DNA of 64,000 bases from the NCBI RefSeq assembly GCF_030272615.1, contig NC_081412.1:340935370-340999369 (forward strand). The letters are read 5' to 3'. Shown here one piece after another: positions 44,406 to 55,920 of this stretch; position 1 is the stretch's first letter; every line of letters begins with the position of its first letter. The notes under the pieces were generated by a model. That model did no database searches, was not told where the DNA came from, and saw nothing but the letters and a program-made list of their open reading frames with translations. Source of the stretch: Cryptomeria japonica. Taxonomy: Eukaryota > Streptophyta > Pinopsida > Cupressales > Cupressaceae. Position numbers and translations under genes: made by a program.

Positions 44406-44918
44406 ATGAATGTCGTTTGTAATGCATTGACAAAAGGTGCAGATACTTTTGTGCCTCATAATAGGGAAGCCTCTACAAATGAATATCTAGAAACACTAAT
44501 GAAAGACTTAGAAAAGAGATTGAAGATTACAAATACCGGCATGGATGGCTACAAGATAGAACCGGTACTTTCATTAGTCTCTCTCCCTCCATCACCAAAA
44601 CAGTTGGGCAAGCCATCAGAGGCTATGAGAACACAAACTTCAGCTCTGAATACCATGTATGATGGTCCCTTTGTACAGTCCTCTACCTCCCTAAAAGATG
44701 AAATGGAAGAAGATGTTGTTCTTAACTGGCTCTTTAAGGAAGATAGTCAAAATGAGGAGGTACGACATTGTGAGATTTCCTCTAACCAATATGGTCCTGG
44801 CTACAAAATGATTCAGCACATGGGATATCCAGGTACTGGTCCTCTGGGCAAACAAAAGGAAGGTATTACTGACCAATTCAGTTGCAAAAAAAATCCACAA
44901 ATGATAAGGCTGGACTAG
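44406..44918 (+). pseudogene. Element G post-protease segment with G-patch motif
   Basis: The frame is the same as the protease. It has a variable acidic stretch, then YGPGYKMIQHMGYPGTGPLG followed by KQKEGI (about 44787-44870). Gly spacing matches the G-patch, an RNA-associated motif also found after the protease of betaretroviruses. After a frameshift at about 44885 a second glycine-containing AGLGYN follows. The motif may help reverse transcription or bind RNA (inference from other G-patch proteins). Confidence 0.75.
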
Positions 44919-46083
44919 GGTATAATCTGAAAAAGACATCAGATCAAAAACATGTTTCTAAGTCTAAGTGGCAGAAAATGATATCACCTTCAACATTTCA
45001 GGAAGCAGACACTCAACAAACAAAAGCAGAGTGTAGAAAAGAGAAAGAGGACTCAGCAGTCAAGAAAGAAGAAACAGTCAGTGCTCAAGTTTTTATAGTG
45101 TCAACTACAATAATACAAGAAGTTGAGGTCCCAGAAGATATAAGAGATGAAGTAGTAAGAATCAAAGAATTGTTTGCACCACTAAAAGTTCTAGTCACAT
45201 ACACTGGTAGGCAACAAGTAGATGATTCAGACACTAACTCAAATGAGTATGAATAGGGTCCTGACCACCTCTCAGGCATATCAACTACAGAAACTCCAGA
45301 AGAGTATAGCGGTGTCATAGATGATACTCAAGAGCTGATGTGCATAAAACTAGAGAAGGAAATACAGGAAATTAGACAAAGGAGACAAGCGAACTATGAA
45401 CAAGGACTGAAGGAAGGAAGAGTACCATAAAGATTCTCATCTATGTACCCCTATGACAAAACAGAACAAATCAGGTATAGCACTACACAAGAAGAGTTAA
45501 AAGCTACAGAACAAGAACCAATTATCAGTCCAGAGGAAGTTGAATGGAGTAGACGACAACAAATCACAGAAATAGCAAGATCATGTCAACAGGTGTGTCA
45601 GATACAAATGACAAATGAACCACAATATGAAGGAACTTGCAGCATTAAAGATGTTGGTGTTGATACCATACATACACTTATTAAATCACTTGAAGAAGAC
45701 TTAGAAACTTCATTTGATGACTCTGATGACAGTCTTATTCAAGACAATATCTACTCAGCCTCAAATTTTGAATCATCTGATACAAACAATGAAAATTTGT
45801 CTTCTGATCTTATCATTGTCAAACAACAATATGACATCCAGTCCGACGTAGGGAACGATGCTACAAGTATGTTTATTGGATTAGGTTAATTGAATATTAA
45901 CATGAACTTTAATAATCATGTTCTGACTCTTCTTGGTCTTGAGACACTTATGCAAGGTATCCTTCTGGAACTCGACTTTTTGAACTGCAGTTGTGATGAG
46001 AATACCGTGAACGCTCTTGAACCTATCCAACATTTATCCTTACTACATCCAGAACTAATTGACTGTACTTTACAAAACAGTCC
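44882..46083 (+). pseudogene. Element G linker between G-patch and reverse transcriptase
   Basis: About 400 codons lie in one frame with stops at 45254, 45428, 45887 and 46081. The composition is acidic, Gln/Glu/Ser/Asp-rich and low in hydrophobics, with no recognisable domain. It would be a flexible spacer in the Pol polyprotein. It is frame-shifted relative to both neighbours. Confidence 0.65.
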
Positions 46084-47826
46084 ATGAATATACCTACTTT
46101 TTCCAATGACTATACGTTAGCCTATTACCTCAATGCAGTTGAACCCATGTACTCTTCCACTAGCGAACAAAGTGAAAACATGACTGAAGCGGATGTCAAC
46201 TATCTTAGTCACAAAAACAAGAAAAATAAAAATAAAAGATCTGATGGCGAAAACCACATTGTGGCGGTGTCAGAATCTAAAAAAGAGAAAATAAAGGACG
46301 TACCTAAAGGTGAAAACCTCTCTGAGGTGCCTGAAGGTGAGATACTTGATGTACTGCCAAGTCATTTCCAAGAAAGGTCTTCCATATTGATTGAGCCAAC
46401 TCAGCCAGTGAACATTGGGAGTCAAGAGACATCACACATCATTCATGTAGCTCAATCACTATCAGCAAAAGAATTGAAGGAGTTCACTCATCTATTCATA
46501 GAAAAGAAAATAAACTTTTCATGGACGTACTCTGATATGCCAGGTCTGGATCCTGATCTCATCATGCACCATATTTCTATCACACAAGGAGCTAAACCAG
46601 TCAAACAAAAACTCCATAAGATGCACCCATATGTGGTACTGTTGGTCAAGGTTGAGCTAGAAAAACTATTAAAAGTTGGATTCATTAGAGCTATAGATTA
46701 TGTCAAATGGATTTCAAACATAGTACCTGTGTCAAAGGCAGATAAATCTATCAAAGTTTGCACTAACTTCAGAGATCTTAATAAAGCTTGTCTGAAGGAT
46801 GACTTTCCATTACCAAATATTGATATGATAGTTGACATGACTGCTGGGTATGAGATGTACTCACTAATGGACAGATTCTCTGAACATAATCAAATCAAAA
46901 TAGCTCTCGGAGATCAAGAAAAGACAACTTTCACCTGTGCATGCGGAACATTTTGCTAGAATGTCATGTCATTTGGGCTAAAGAACGCAGGGGCGACCTA
47001 TCAAAGAGCAGTTACAAGTATCTTTCATGACATGATGCATAAGAATATGGAATATTATGTTGATGACACCTTAGTGAAGACTATGAAGAGATCAACACAT
47101 ATTCAAGAGCTAGGTCCTATACTAGACAGAATGGAAAAGTTTAAACTTCGGTTAAATCCAAAGAAGTGTGCATTTGGAGTAACATCTGGTAAACTACTTG
47201 GCTACATCATTTTGAATAAGGGAATAGAGGTTGATCCTGAAAAGGTCTAAGCTATAATGAAAATGCCACCTCTGAAGAACATCAGTCAAATGAGAAGTCT
47301 ACAAGGACATCTCCAATCCATCAGACACTTCATTTCTCAGCTAGCAGACAAAGCTCAACCTTTCACAAAAGTACTGAGGAAAGGAATAATATACAATTGG
47401 GATCAAGAATGTGAACAACACCTTCAGCAGATAAAAGAGTATCTATCCAATCCACCAATATTGATGTCGCCTATTCAGGGTAAACCAGTGATCTTATACA
47501 TATCAGCAATTGATTCATCAGTGGGGGCACTTCTGGCACAACAAGATGACAACAAAAAGGAACGAGCTATTTATTACATCAGCAGGACATTGGTGTCTTA
47601 TGAAATGAACTACACTATAATAGAAAAAGCATGTTTGGCATTAGTCTTTGCATCACAAAAATTGAGACACTACATGTTAGCACATTCAGTCAAGCTAGTG
47701 GCTAAAATTGATCCGCTCAAGTATCTACTCAACAAAGCAACACTAACAGGAAGATTGGCAAAATGGGTCATGATCCTTAAAGAGTTTGACATTGAATATG
47801 TGGAACTCAAAGCCATAAAAGGATAG
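46084..47826 (+). pseudogene. pol: Element G reverse transcriptase and RNase H
   Basis: One frame is kept throughout. A leader is followed by RT entry (KQKLHKMHPYVVLLVKVELE, about 46606), KVCTNFRDLNKACLKDDFPL, and YVDD at 47056-47067. Connection sequence and RNase H (VILYISAIDSSVGALLAQQD, YYISRTLVSYEMNYTIIEKA) follow. Stops interrupt it at 46957 (TAG), 47248 (TAA, normally Gln) and 47824 (TAG, normally Gln). The finger motif usually ending in SRMDAFSGYNQI reads LMDRFSEHNQI, so a catalytic Asp there is altered. The enzyme copies element RNA into DNA; this copy cannot be active. Confidence 0.94.
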
Positions 47827-48390
47827 GTAATTGCTGATCAACTTGTTGAAGCTCCCCTTGAGGACACTCAACCGCTGCATATAGAGTTTCCAAATGAATC
47901 AATAATGCATCTTACTCAACAACCCTAGAAGATGTTCTTCGATGGGTCTTTTACTCGAAATGGTTCAGGTGCTAGAATATTATTTATTACTCCTCAGAAG
48001 TATTCAATCCCAAAGTCTTATAAGATTCTATTCCCTTGCACAAATAATATTGCAGAATATGAGGCTCTAGTGAACAGGATCAAGCTAGCTATTGAATGGA
48101 AGGTTGTAGAATTACACATCTATGGATATTCTTAGTTGGTAGTCAATCAAATCAATGATACATATCAAACTCAAGATGAGAAAATGATGCCTTATAAGAC
48201 AATGGTTGATGATCTTAAGAAGTATTTTTCTTTTATATCATTCCAACAGATTCCTAGATCTGCAAACAAAGCAGGAGATGCTATGGCCACCTTGGCATCT
48301 ATACCTGAGTTACAAGAGTCCAATTTTTGCTTTGAATTCATGGGGAAGAGTTACATTACCCGGCCTATGATTCTCTTGAGACCCAAATAG
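47827..48390 (+). pseudogene. pol: Element G second, archaeal-type RNase H
   Basis: Directly after the first RNase H and in the same frame come MFFDGSFTRNGSGARILF (about 47932), NNIAEYEALVNRIKLAIE, LHIYGYS then LVVNQIN, and QQIPRSANKAGDAMATLA. These give the Asp, Glu, Asp, Asp pattern of plant/archaeal-type RNase HI, although the third Asp (normally in GDSQLV) is now Tyr. Stops at 47926 (usual Trp), 48133 (usual Gln) and 48388. An additional RNase H between RNase H and integrase defines the Tat clade of plant gypsy elements. Confidence 0.9.
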
Positions 48391-49674
48391 TCTGTGCTAT
48401 TATTGGACATGATTCATCCCGATACAGTCACATCTACTCTTATTTACGAGACCAAATTATCCCTGAAAACCTCTCGTAATGAGAAAAGAAACCTAACTTG
48501 AAATGCTTCACAGTATGTTATCATTGCTAACGATCTGTTTAGATGAGGTTTGGATGGTACATTGCTTAGGTGTCTAGAAACTAAAGAGTCTAAACGTGCA
48601 TTATCAGAAGTTCATGAAGGTATTTGTGGATCTCATTCGAATGGTCTTACTTTAGCTCGGAAACTATTACAAACTGGCTACTATTGGCCAAACATGGAGA
48701 AAGATGCTATTAAATTTTCTAAGACCTATGAAAAATGTCAGCTACACAGAAATCTCATACATGCTCTAGCAAGGGATCTTATACCCTTCACTACACATTG
48801 GTCTTTTCAGCAATAGGCCTCTGATCTCATTGGTCAGATATATCCTACTTCATCTAACAGACATAAATTCATCATAACTGCCACTGAGTATTTCACCAAG
48901 TGGGTAGAAGTGGTTCCGCTCATCAAAGCAACCGGTAAACAAGTTGCCTTGTTCATCCTAAACTATATCATCTGTAGGTATGGGATACCTTCGTCCATCA
49001 TGACTGATAATGGAGGACAGTTCAAAAATAAAGATCTGGACAAGCTTTGTGATAAATTCAAAATAAAATAACACTGGTCATCAATATATTACCCTCAAGG
49101 TAATGGATAAGCTGAGACATCTAACAAAAACCTACTGACTATCTTGCACAGAACAGTGAAAAAATCAGGGAAGGATTGGTATCTGCAACTCAACCCTGCA
49201 CTATGGGCTTACAGAACAAGTATCAGAACACCTACTGGGGCTACACCTTTCTCTTTGGTGTATGGGTCCAAAGCAATACCACCTATTGAAGTAGAAATAC
49301 CATCTCTAAGAGTTTCCTTCCAAGGTCTTGTTACTGATGAAGATCATAAAATATCTAGATTGCAAGAACTCAAATTGTTGGATGAACGTCGGCAGGTGGC
49401 ATTTGATCATCTCAGAGTGTATCAGAAGAGAATACCCAGAGGATATAACAAGAAAGTTAGACAAAGAGAATTTCAGGTTGGTGACTTAGTTCTGAGAGAA
49501 AATCCTAAAAATCAGCAGTTTCGAGACAACAAAGGGAAGTTTGAACCCAACTGGTTGGTTCCTTACATCGTTACTGTTGTATTTGGCTCTGGTGCCTATC
49601 AACTGTCAAATTCAGAAGGAGAAAAGCTCCATGAACTGATTAACACCATCCACTTGAAGAAATTCTTTGCTTAG
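48391..49674 (+). pseudogene. pol: Element G integrase
   Basis: The pol frame continues. The zinc-binding N-terminus is EVHEGICGSHSNG then YEKCQLHR, where the first Cys of the pair is lost. The core follows, with the first Asp in ASDLIGQIYP, the second in SIMTDNGGQFKN, and Glu in AETSNKNL. The C-terminal part has ALWAYRTSIRTPTGATPFSL and GDLVLRENPKN. It ends at 49674. Stops break it at 48814 (usual Trp), 49069 and 49108 (usual Gln). Integrase inserts the cDNA into the chromosome. All three catalytic acidic residues are still readable, but no continuous protein exists. Confidence 0.93.
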
Positions 49675-51281
49675 CATTCTATGTGCCATCAACATGTACA
49701 GCTGAAAAAAGTCTTGAAGAAATCCTAAAAATCTGAAAAAAGTTCTGAAAAAAATAAAAATTAATATATATATATATATATATAAGGAAAAAGAAAAGAA
49801 AAATATAAAGAGAGAAAATACCCTAGTGAAAACCCGGTAAACAGGCACCTTGGTAAAAAAAAAAATGAATCTCTGCCAAGCAAGTGAAAACCTAGCAAAC
49901 AGGCGCCTCTTATACTCAAGCGCTCCATCTATCAACACAACGTTGGCATTTTCATACATATTTGCTTTCACTTGTACATATATTTCAGTCACTTTTGTGA
50001 CATCTTGGTTCATTGGAACATTCATGACTTGAAACTGATCAACGTCCTAGTCTTAAGTTAATCAATTGAGCACATCACATATCCTAAGCAATGTCAACCA
50101 AGTCATCTTTCCGTCAGTGAAACCTGGTTGTCCACTCCAAGTCAGTCACCTGTCTCCTCACTACCAAAGAGTTTTATCACTGAGTAAACAAGCAAACAAC
50201 ATAATGGAAAACAATCACTAAACAGTTTGAGCTATGAATGAAAATTTTCTTTGTGTGCTGTCTTTTATATTGGTTTTCGATTATTATCCCTCTGAGTAAC
50301 TCGAGGAAGTCTATTGTGACTACGAGGAGCAAGGATTGGGGGCATAATATTTTCTTTGTTTTCTGCTTGTAGGAATGATCCCAATGATCTGGAAACATCT
50401 AAATTAGCTGGGTGTCTGTGATAAGAGCCTTCACATCAAGGTGAAATTGCCTCACATACCTCGACTCTGCTTATTTGTATGCTACAGGGAGGTCCACATC
50501 ATTTCTTTGTTTGTTTTGAGGGAATTTCTTTATGATACAATTCGGGTCCCTGTGAAATCTGTCCAAGGATATGAATGAAAAAAGGGTCATTGCAGACAAG
50601 ATAATAAATATTGCACATTGAAAAAGAAAGGAACTCTAACCTACCTATTGTGTTCATTATGCTCGGTGATGAATCTTAAGCATTTTAAATCTAGTGACTA
50701 GGTTTAGGTTGCATTTTGCATATCATTCTGCATTTTTGTGAATTTAGAGTGATTTCGGTATGGTAATGATCTCTTTATCTTCTGAATGAGAGTTGAAAGT
50801 ATCATCATTTCTTACGCTAAGTGGTCTATTTATCATCATTTCTTCGATCGAGTATTTGTGTTTTGAGATGTTTAGTTGCATACATAAACATTTCATATAG
50901 ATTTATACATTTCATTATTCACTCATCTGCATTCATCTTATTGCATAGAAAATAAAAAATTGTATTTCATATTACTCATTACACATTCATCTATTTGCAT
51001 ATGAAAAGAAACAAAAATAGACATTCATAATCATTTGCATTACATACTGAAAAGAAATGCATACATATAGAATAAAGCATATAAAAGACATCTCATAGAT
51101 CGATTGACACAAGTACAATGAAGTCAAATTGGATCTTGTATATATATCTATATATTGTACAAAGTCTAAAAGTACAAAATGATGTCGAATGACATATACA
51201 AACTCCCATCAGAGAAAGAATCGTATAGGCTACAAAAAATGGGTGTGTCTACAAAAAATATCCAAGCTACAAAAAGAATAT
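49675..51281. other. Element G region between integrase and antisense PMD frame
   Basis: About 1.6 kb with a short TA microsatellite (about 49765-49784) and long A/T-rich stretches with ATTCAT words near 50880-51110. Small open frames (49612-50032, 50177-50398) are low-complexity. I see no gene. Confidence 0.7.
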
Positions 51282-53099
51282 CTAGCTCTCAGCCTCTCCC
51301 TCATCGCCTGGTGGAGGAGGAGGAGCCTGATGATCGGGATCCTGACGAGGTGCCCGAGCTCCCTCTGAACATGCCATATACTGCGAGTAGGGTATAACCT
51401 GCTGCACAACTGGAACTACGACACTATATGCTGCAATATAGTAGGTTGCCCTACTAGTCTGGAGAAGGACCTCATGTCGCAAGGCCTCTATCTCTGCTCT
51501 CATCTCTTCTCTCATCTCTGAGATCTAGCGATCATGCTCAACCCTAAGATCGACAAGTTGTCGGTCTCGCTCCGCCAGCTGAGTCTGAGCCACTATCAAC
51601 TATGACTGCAACTCTGCAAGACATGCTCTCATTGACCGCCCTACATCAGTCCCCTACTCTCTCACAGGCTCTCCACCCCCATCTCCACCTCCAACTCCAC
51701 CCTGCTCCTCACGCTGCTGCCAAACCTATCTCAGAGCTACTCGCTCCTCCTCATCTCTACCCAATCTCACTCCTACACGCCCTAGGGATCCACCTTCACC
51801 CCTCTCTTGTCCAACCCCAGCTAGAACCCTATTGCTGCTAGCACCAGGATCGTCACCTGCCTATTTCTGAGCCTCGACAATCTTTCCTCATCCCTGTCTC
51901 TATCCCTGGCCCTATCCTCAATATCCTCTATGCAGGGTGCCTGCTCACTTGGATCTGTAAACCTAGGAAATGGATGCTGCTGGAACCAATCTCTGTACTG
52001 GGGCAATACCCCTGCATCCGCAACATCAACCATATAGTCCCATCTAAGTCATTGTAGACTAGTCATCTCCTGCATAGCCAAAGCATAGGACAACCCAGGG
52101 AGACCATCCCTGTCTCTCCTCATCCGCATAATGCGCATAAGATGTATACTCCTGCAACACCCCCTAAGGCCAGCCATATTGCCTCATCACTCGTGATACA
52201 ATGAACTGCTCAACAATAGTCTATGATCTCCCGATAAGAGGGCGCATAACAAAAAGGTCCCTGTGAACCAGCTGCCAGTCATCCCATGGCTCTAAACCTC
52301 TACAAGGTCTCCATACTACGGCTATCAAGTCATCAAGCTACCGCCGCCAAAAATCGGTCTTGCCTAGATGGGGCTATGTGACATAACCGACATACCTATA
52401 TATAATTGGCTGCCCAAGCTCTCTACTATCATCTACTATCAGCCGACAAACTAGGAGGTTCTCCCAAGCCCAAACCTATAAAATAAATACACCTGCAGCC
52501 ATGCTCCTGCCATCCCTATATACAATCTCATGCATCTCACGATATATGTGGGCCAATATACAAGAACCCCAGCCAAGCCTCTGTGGGGTCTCCATCAATC
52601 TCATCAACATCCTACCCCATCCACACTGGAAACCCTGCTGCCCTCTATCTAGCATCAAAAAACAGCCAATAAATCCTACTAGAACACATGCCAAAGGAAA
52701 ATCCTCGTTGTATCTGCTCATCATAATGTCCCAACTAATGGAACGGTTCAAAATGTCTGGATCCTGGAATACATGCCTAACTGCCTATAGTCCAAGTAAC
52801 AATGCTGCGTCATAATCCACCTTATCCCCAGTAAAAGGGATATGAAGGATCCTATATACATTCTCAAGAGTGATAGTCAACTCCCCCACTGGCAAATGAA
52901 ACGTGTTATGCTCTTAATGGAAACGCTCAACCAATGCTATGAGCATACCGTGATTCACACGAATATCTGGTAAACTAAGAAGATGAGTCAAACCGCACAA
53001 GTCAATATGAGCTTGATCAACCTCTAATAACTGTCGTACTAATGTCATGGTGGGAGGATAAATGCATCTAAAAAGCACAAGAGTTAATCGAACTTGCAA
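51282..53099 (-). pseudogene. Antisense plant mobile domain (PMD) frame carried by element G
   Basis: On the minus strand a single frame of about 606 codons runs from 53099 to 51282 with no frameshift, broken only by nonsense codons, nearly all TAG. N-terminal part: LLSLPDIRVNHGMLIALVER, then NTFHLPVGELTITLENVYRI and LHIPFTGDKVDYD. Middle: GWGSCILAHIYREMHEIV and VWAWENLLV, then WDDWQLVHRDLFVMRPLIGR and FIVSRVMRQYG. This order is typical of the PMD (aminotransferase-like, plant mobile domain) family. PMD proteins include MAIN and MAIL1 of Arabidopsis, and PMDs also occur in transposable elements. The C-terminus has a charged region, a coiled coil (REEMRAEIEALRHEVLLQ) and a Pro-rich tail. It lies between integrase and 3' LTR, opposite to pol. 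Function unknown; a role in escaping host silencing is speculation. Confidence 0.85.
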
Positions 53100-54770
53100 A
53101 AACCCAACAACGAAGCATCAGAAAACATTTCAAATGAGCCTACAAGAGAAATAAAACATCACGCAAATCCAACTAAGTCAAGTGCAAAATCAAAATTTCA
53201 AGTTTAGATCTTTAAAAATGCCCACTGTTTCCTAAATGACAAAACACAGAAAGGCAGCATCTTGTACGAGTCAAGAATGGGTTTCATATGATAAAACATT
53301 CTCAAACGACACATTATTAGACTTCGCACGACAAAATGGTCTTTTTACAGACATGTTGTACGATACGAGGGTAAGGTCCGAATGACAATTCTAGTGGCCT
53401 AAAATGACAAAATAAAATTTAACAGTTACTCATACGAGATAGAATCCTATCTCGCACGATAAAACGTGAAACCCGACTCCAAACATGCTAAAAACTTGAA
53501 AAATGAGCAAAAAAATTCAAAATTGAAAACATAAAGAGGCTTAAGATCGATCACTTACCATTGGCTCATAGTTTTGGGGTCGATTATGATGTCTCTAATG
53601 CTCGAACCGATGCATACGAGTAGAGACCACCATTTTCTTTGCAGAAGGCTTTTTGAATTTTCAAACTTGGAGGGTTTAAATGATTTGAAAATGACACTTT
53701 CCTCCCATATATAGCCAAAAACCTAATTTTTCAACTTGCTTCGATGGACATGAAAATTGTACCCTTAGCTAATTTTCCCATTCTGATTCCATTTTCGGGA
53801 TCGAAATCAAAATTCAAGATCATTTTACTAGTCACTTTCAAAATTTGGATCATTTAGCGCTTTTTATCAAATGCTCATTCTTTCTTCAAATTGCGCTCAA
53901 TTTCTCATCAATCAATGCTGAATCTTAATTTTTATTTTACAAAATCAACTTTGCGATCAATTTAACATAATCGCCAAATTTTCAAAAATTCCTCAGAATC
54001 AATTTGTACCCAAATAACTTATCATTGCCAACAATTTCCTATAATGAACCCTCATTATCTTTCGATTTCGTTCCCGAGGGGGCATACTCACGACCTTACG
54101 ACCTCACATATCACATGTTGAGAATTTTTTTTTTTATCTTTATCAAAAGTCGAGCAAAAATATTTTCAACTAAAGAAAATCAATTCTTATTGCTAAAGGG
54201 GCATCTCAGCTTCATCTCTTCACATCAAGTTGAGATCTCTCGATCATCTGAATCGAATCAATCGCTAGGGGCATATCAGTTTCATCGCTTCAAATCAAAC
54301 TGATATTTGTCTTTCATCTGAATTAGTCTCTTAATGTAAATCAGTTTCATCGCTTTTCATCAAGTTGATTATTCTTTTAAACTCAATCAAAAGTTTAAAG
54401 ATTATCTTTGATCACACGCTAAATCTAAGCAGGCGTTCAGTTTATTTTTGATTCATCGTATCTTGATCAATCAAGTTCAAGATCGATTTTTATCTTCGCT
54501 CGTTGTGTCTAGATACATCAAGTTCTAGAATAGTAAGATTTGCTTCTTGATCAATCAAGTTCAAGTTTAGTATCTTTTGTTTTCTATCGTTCCTCAGTTC
54601 AATCAAGTTCGGGATCGGTATCACTTTAATCAAACTTCATTCAACTTTATCGATTTGAATCAAGCTAAACACCTTGCTCTTCATCTAGTTCGTGATCAAT
54701 CAAGTTCAGAACTGGCATCTCCTAGACATCACACATTCTTTGAACCAACGCGTTGCTCACACATTAATTC
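53100..54770. other. Element G 3' region between PMD frame and polypurine tract
   Basis: No sense-strand gene is visible. TACGA-type words recur at 53255-53465. Recurrent short motifs fill 54190-54720: ATCAGTTTCATCGCTT-like units and about four GATCAATCAAGTTCA units. On the minus strand a donor-like GTAAGT at 53558 follows a short frame (53633-53559) upstream of the PMD frame, but phases do not join cleanly to the obvious acceptor, so an intron is unproven. Confidence 0.6.
54190..54720 (+). repeat. Subterminal degenerate repeats of element G
   Basis: Two interleaved motif sets are visible: ATCAGTTTCATCGCTT variants near 54210, 54270 and 54340, and GATCAATCAAGTTCA variants near 54470, 54550, 54600 and 54690. 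They lie just upstream of the polypurine tract. Confidence 0.6.
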
Positions 54771-54783
54771 AAAGAGGGGCAAA
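54771..54783 (+). other. Polypurine tract of element G
   Basis: AAAGAGGGGCAAA abuts the 3' LTR start TGTAATACCC. Confidence 0.88.
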
Positions 54784-55920
54784 TGTAATACCCTAAAAAT
54801 GGTCATCTAAACCATGGGCCCCTAATCTCGACAACATCACCAAGGTCCTAACCAAAGGCAATTAAATCAACCTTGGGCACATTATTAATTCTTTAATCAT
54901 CAAATATCACATGGCAAATCAATTACTCAATATTAATTAAATATTTATTTAATTAATTGAATCATTTCCAAGAATATTATTTTGATCAATTATCCTATTT
55001 TAATTTATTAAATATCCTTGCATATTTAATTAATTAATTAATTTGTCATTTAATCATGCAAAAGGAATTAATTTATTACAAAAGAGGAATTAATCACAAA
55101 GCAAGAGTTGAATTAAAATTAAACAAAAAGAATTGAATTGAGAGAGAAATCAAACTTGAGATATTATTTCTTTTTCTAAATTTAGAACTTGAAATCAGAA
55201 AAGCAATTAAATTGAATTATTGATTATTCTCTAAAATTGGAACTCAAAGCTTTTCAGAAAAAGAAGTTCAGTTGCATTGAAAAGACCTTTTTCTTGAATA
55301 AATCAAATATATGCATGGAATTATCTATTTTTATCACAAATGCATGGAATTAATTAAACCTTATTTCTAATGCGACTTGAACTTCTAATTTAAATGCATT
55401 TCAATTAAACTATAATTGGAATCTATCTCAAGGTTAACTGAACCCTATTTCTCAATTATTTTCAATTAATCCTAAATTGAGCTTTTCTCTTGTAATTCTC
55501 TATAAATTCAATCCTCAGCTCTCATTTCAATTCACCCTAGAGATTTTTGAGAACACGCTTGGAGATTATTATCACGCTAATTTTGCTCTGGAGTCATTGA
55601 ATACATTGTGCTTTTTTAGATTATTTGCATCCATATTGCTTGAATCCATATTGCTTGAATTCGTTATTGCTTGAATCTTTCATCCATTTTGCATCCATAT
55701 AGTTAATATCATATAGATTAAATCCTTCATCTTGGTGTAGTCTAGTCACTGGTATTGCTTATAAAAATCTGAGAGCAATCTTATACTCGCATCTTTTAGA
55801 AGGCAATTAGTCACTTTGTTATGGTTTATTACTTATAGATTATTGATTTACTAACCATACATGTAATGACTTAATTGAAGTGTTGTGCTTACAGCTACAG
55901 ACCACTTTTTCACACACACA
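54784..55920 (+). repeat. 3' LTR of element G (1137 bp)
   Basis: It runs from TGTAATACCC after the polypurine tract to CACACACACA before the target duplication GTCTC. It is almost identical to the 5' LTR over the first 880 bp; the last 250 bp or so are present only here. Confidence 0.92.

Larger units (their letters stand above)
36604..55920 (+). mobile_element. Element G: 19.3-kb Tat-lineage Ty3/gypsy retrotransposon with antisense PMD frame and nested element E
   Basis: It is bounded by TGTAATACCC (36604) and CACACACACA (55920), with perfect 5-bp duplications GTCTC at 36599-36603 and 55921-55925. The host RT of element D resumes in frame across them. LTRs lie at both ends. The order inside is primer-site region, leader (with element E), gag, protease, G-patch, linker, RT, RNase H, archaeal-type RNase H, integrase, 3' region with antisense PMD frame, polypurine tract. 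Two RNase H domains place it in the Tat clade. The LTRs differ at only about four positions over the shared 890 bp outside a short repeat, yet pol has a dozen nonsense codons. Confidence 0.95.

Noticed and set aside
53067-53633. Possible first exon and intron of the antisense PMD gene (donor GTAAGT at 53558, acceptor near 53068)
   Set aside because: The short upstream frame contains a stop, and joining at the consensus sites does not enter the PMD frame in phase. It stays a possibility, not a feature.
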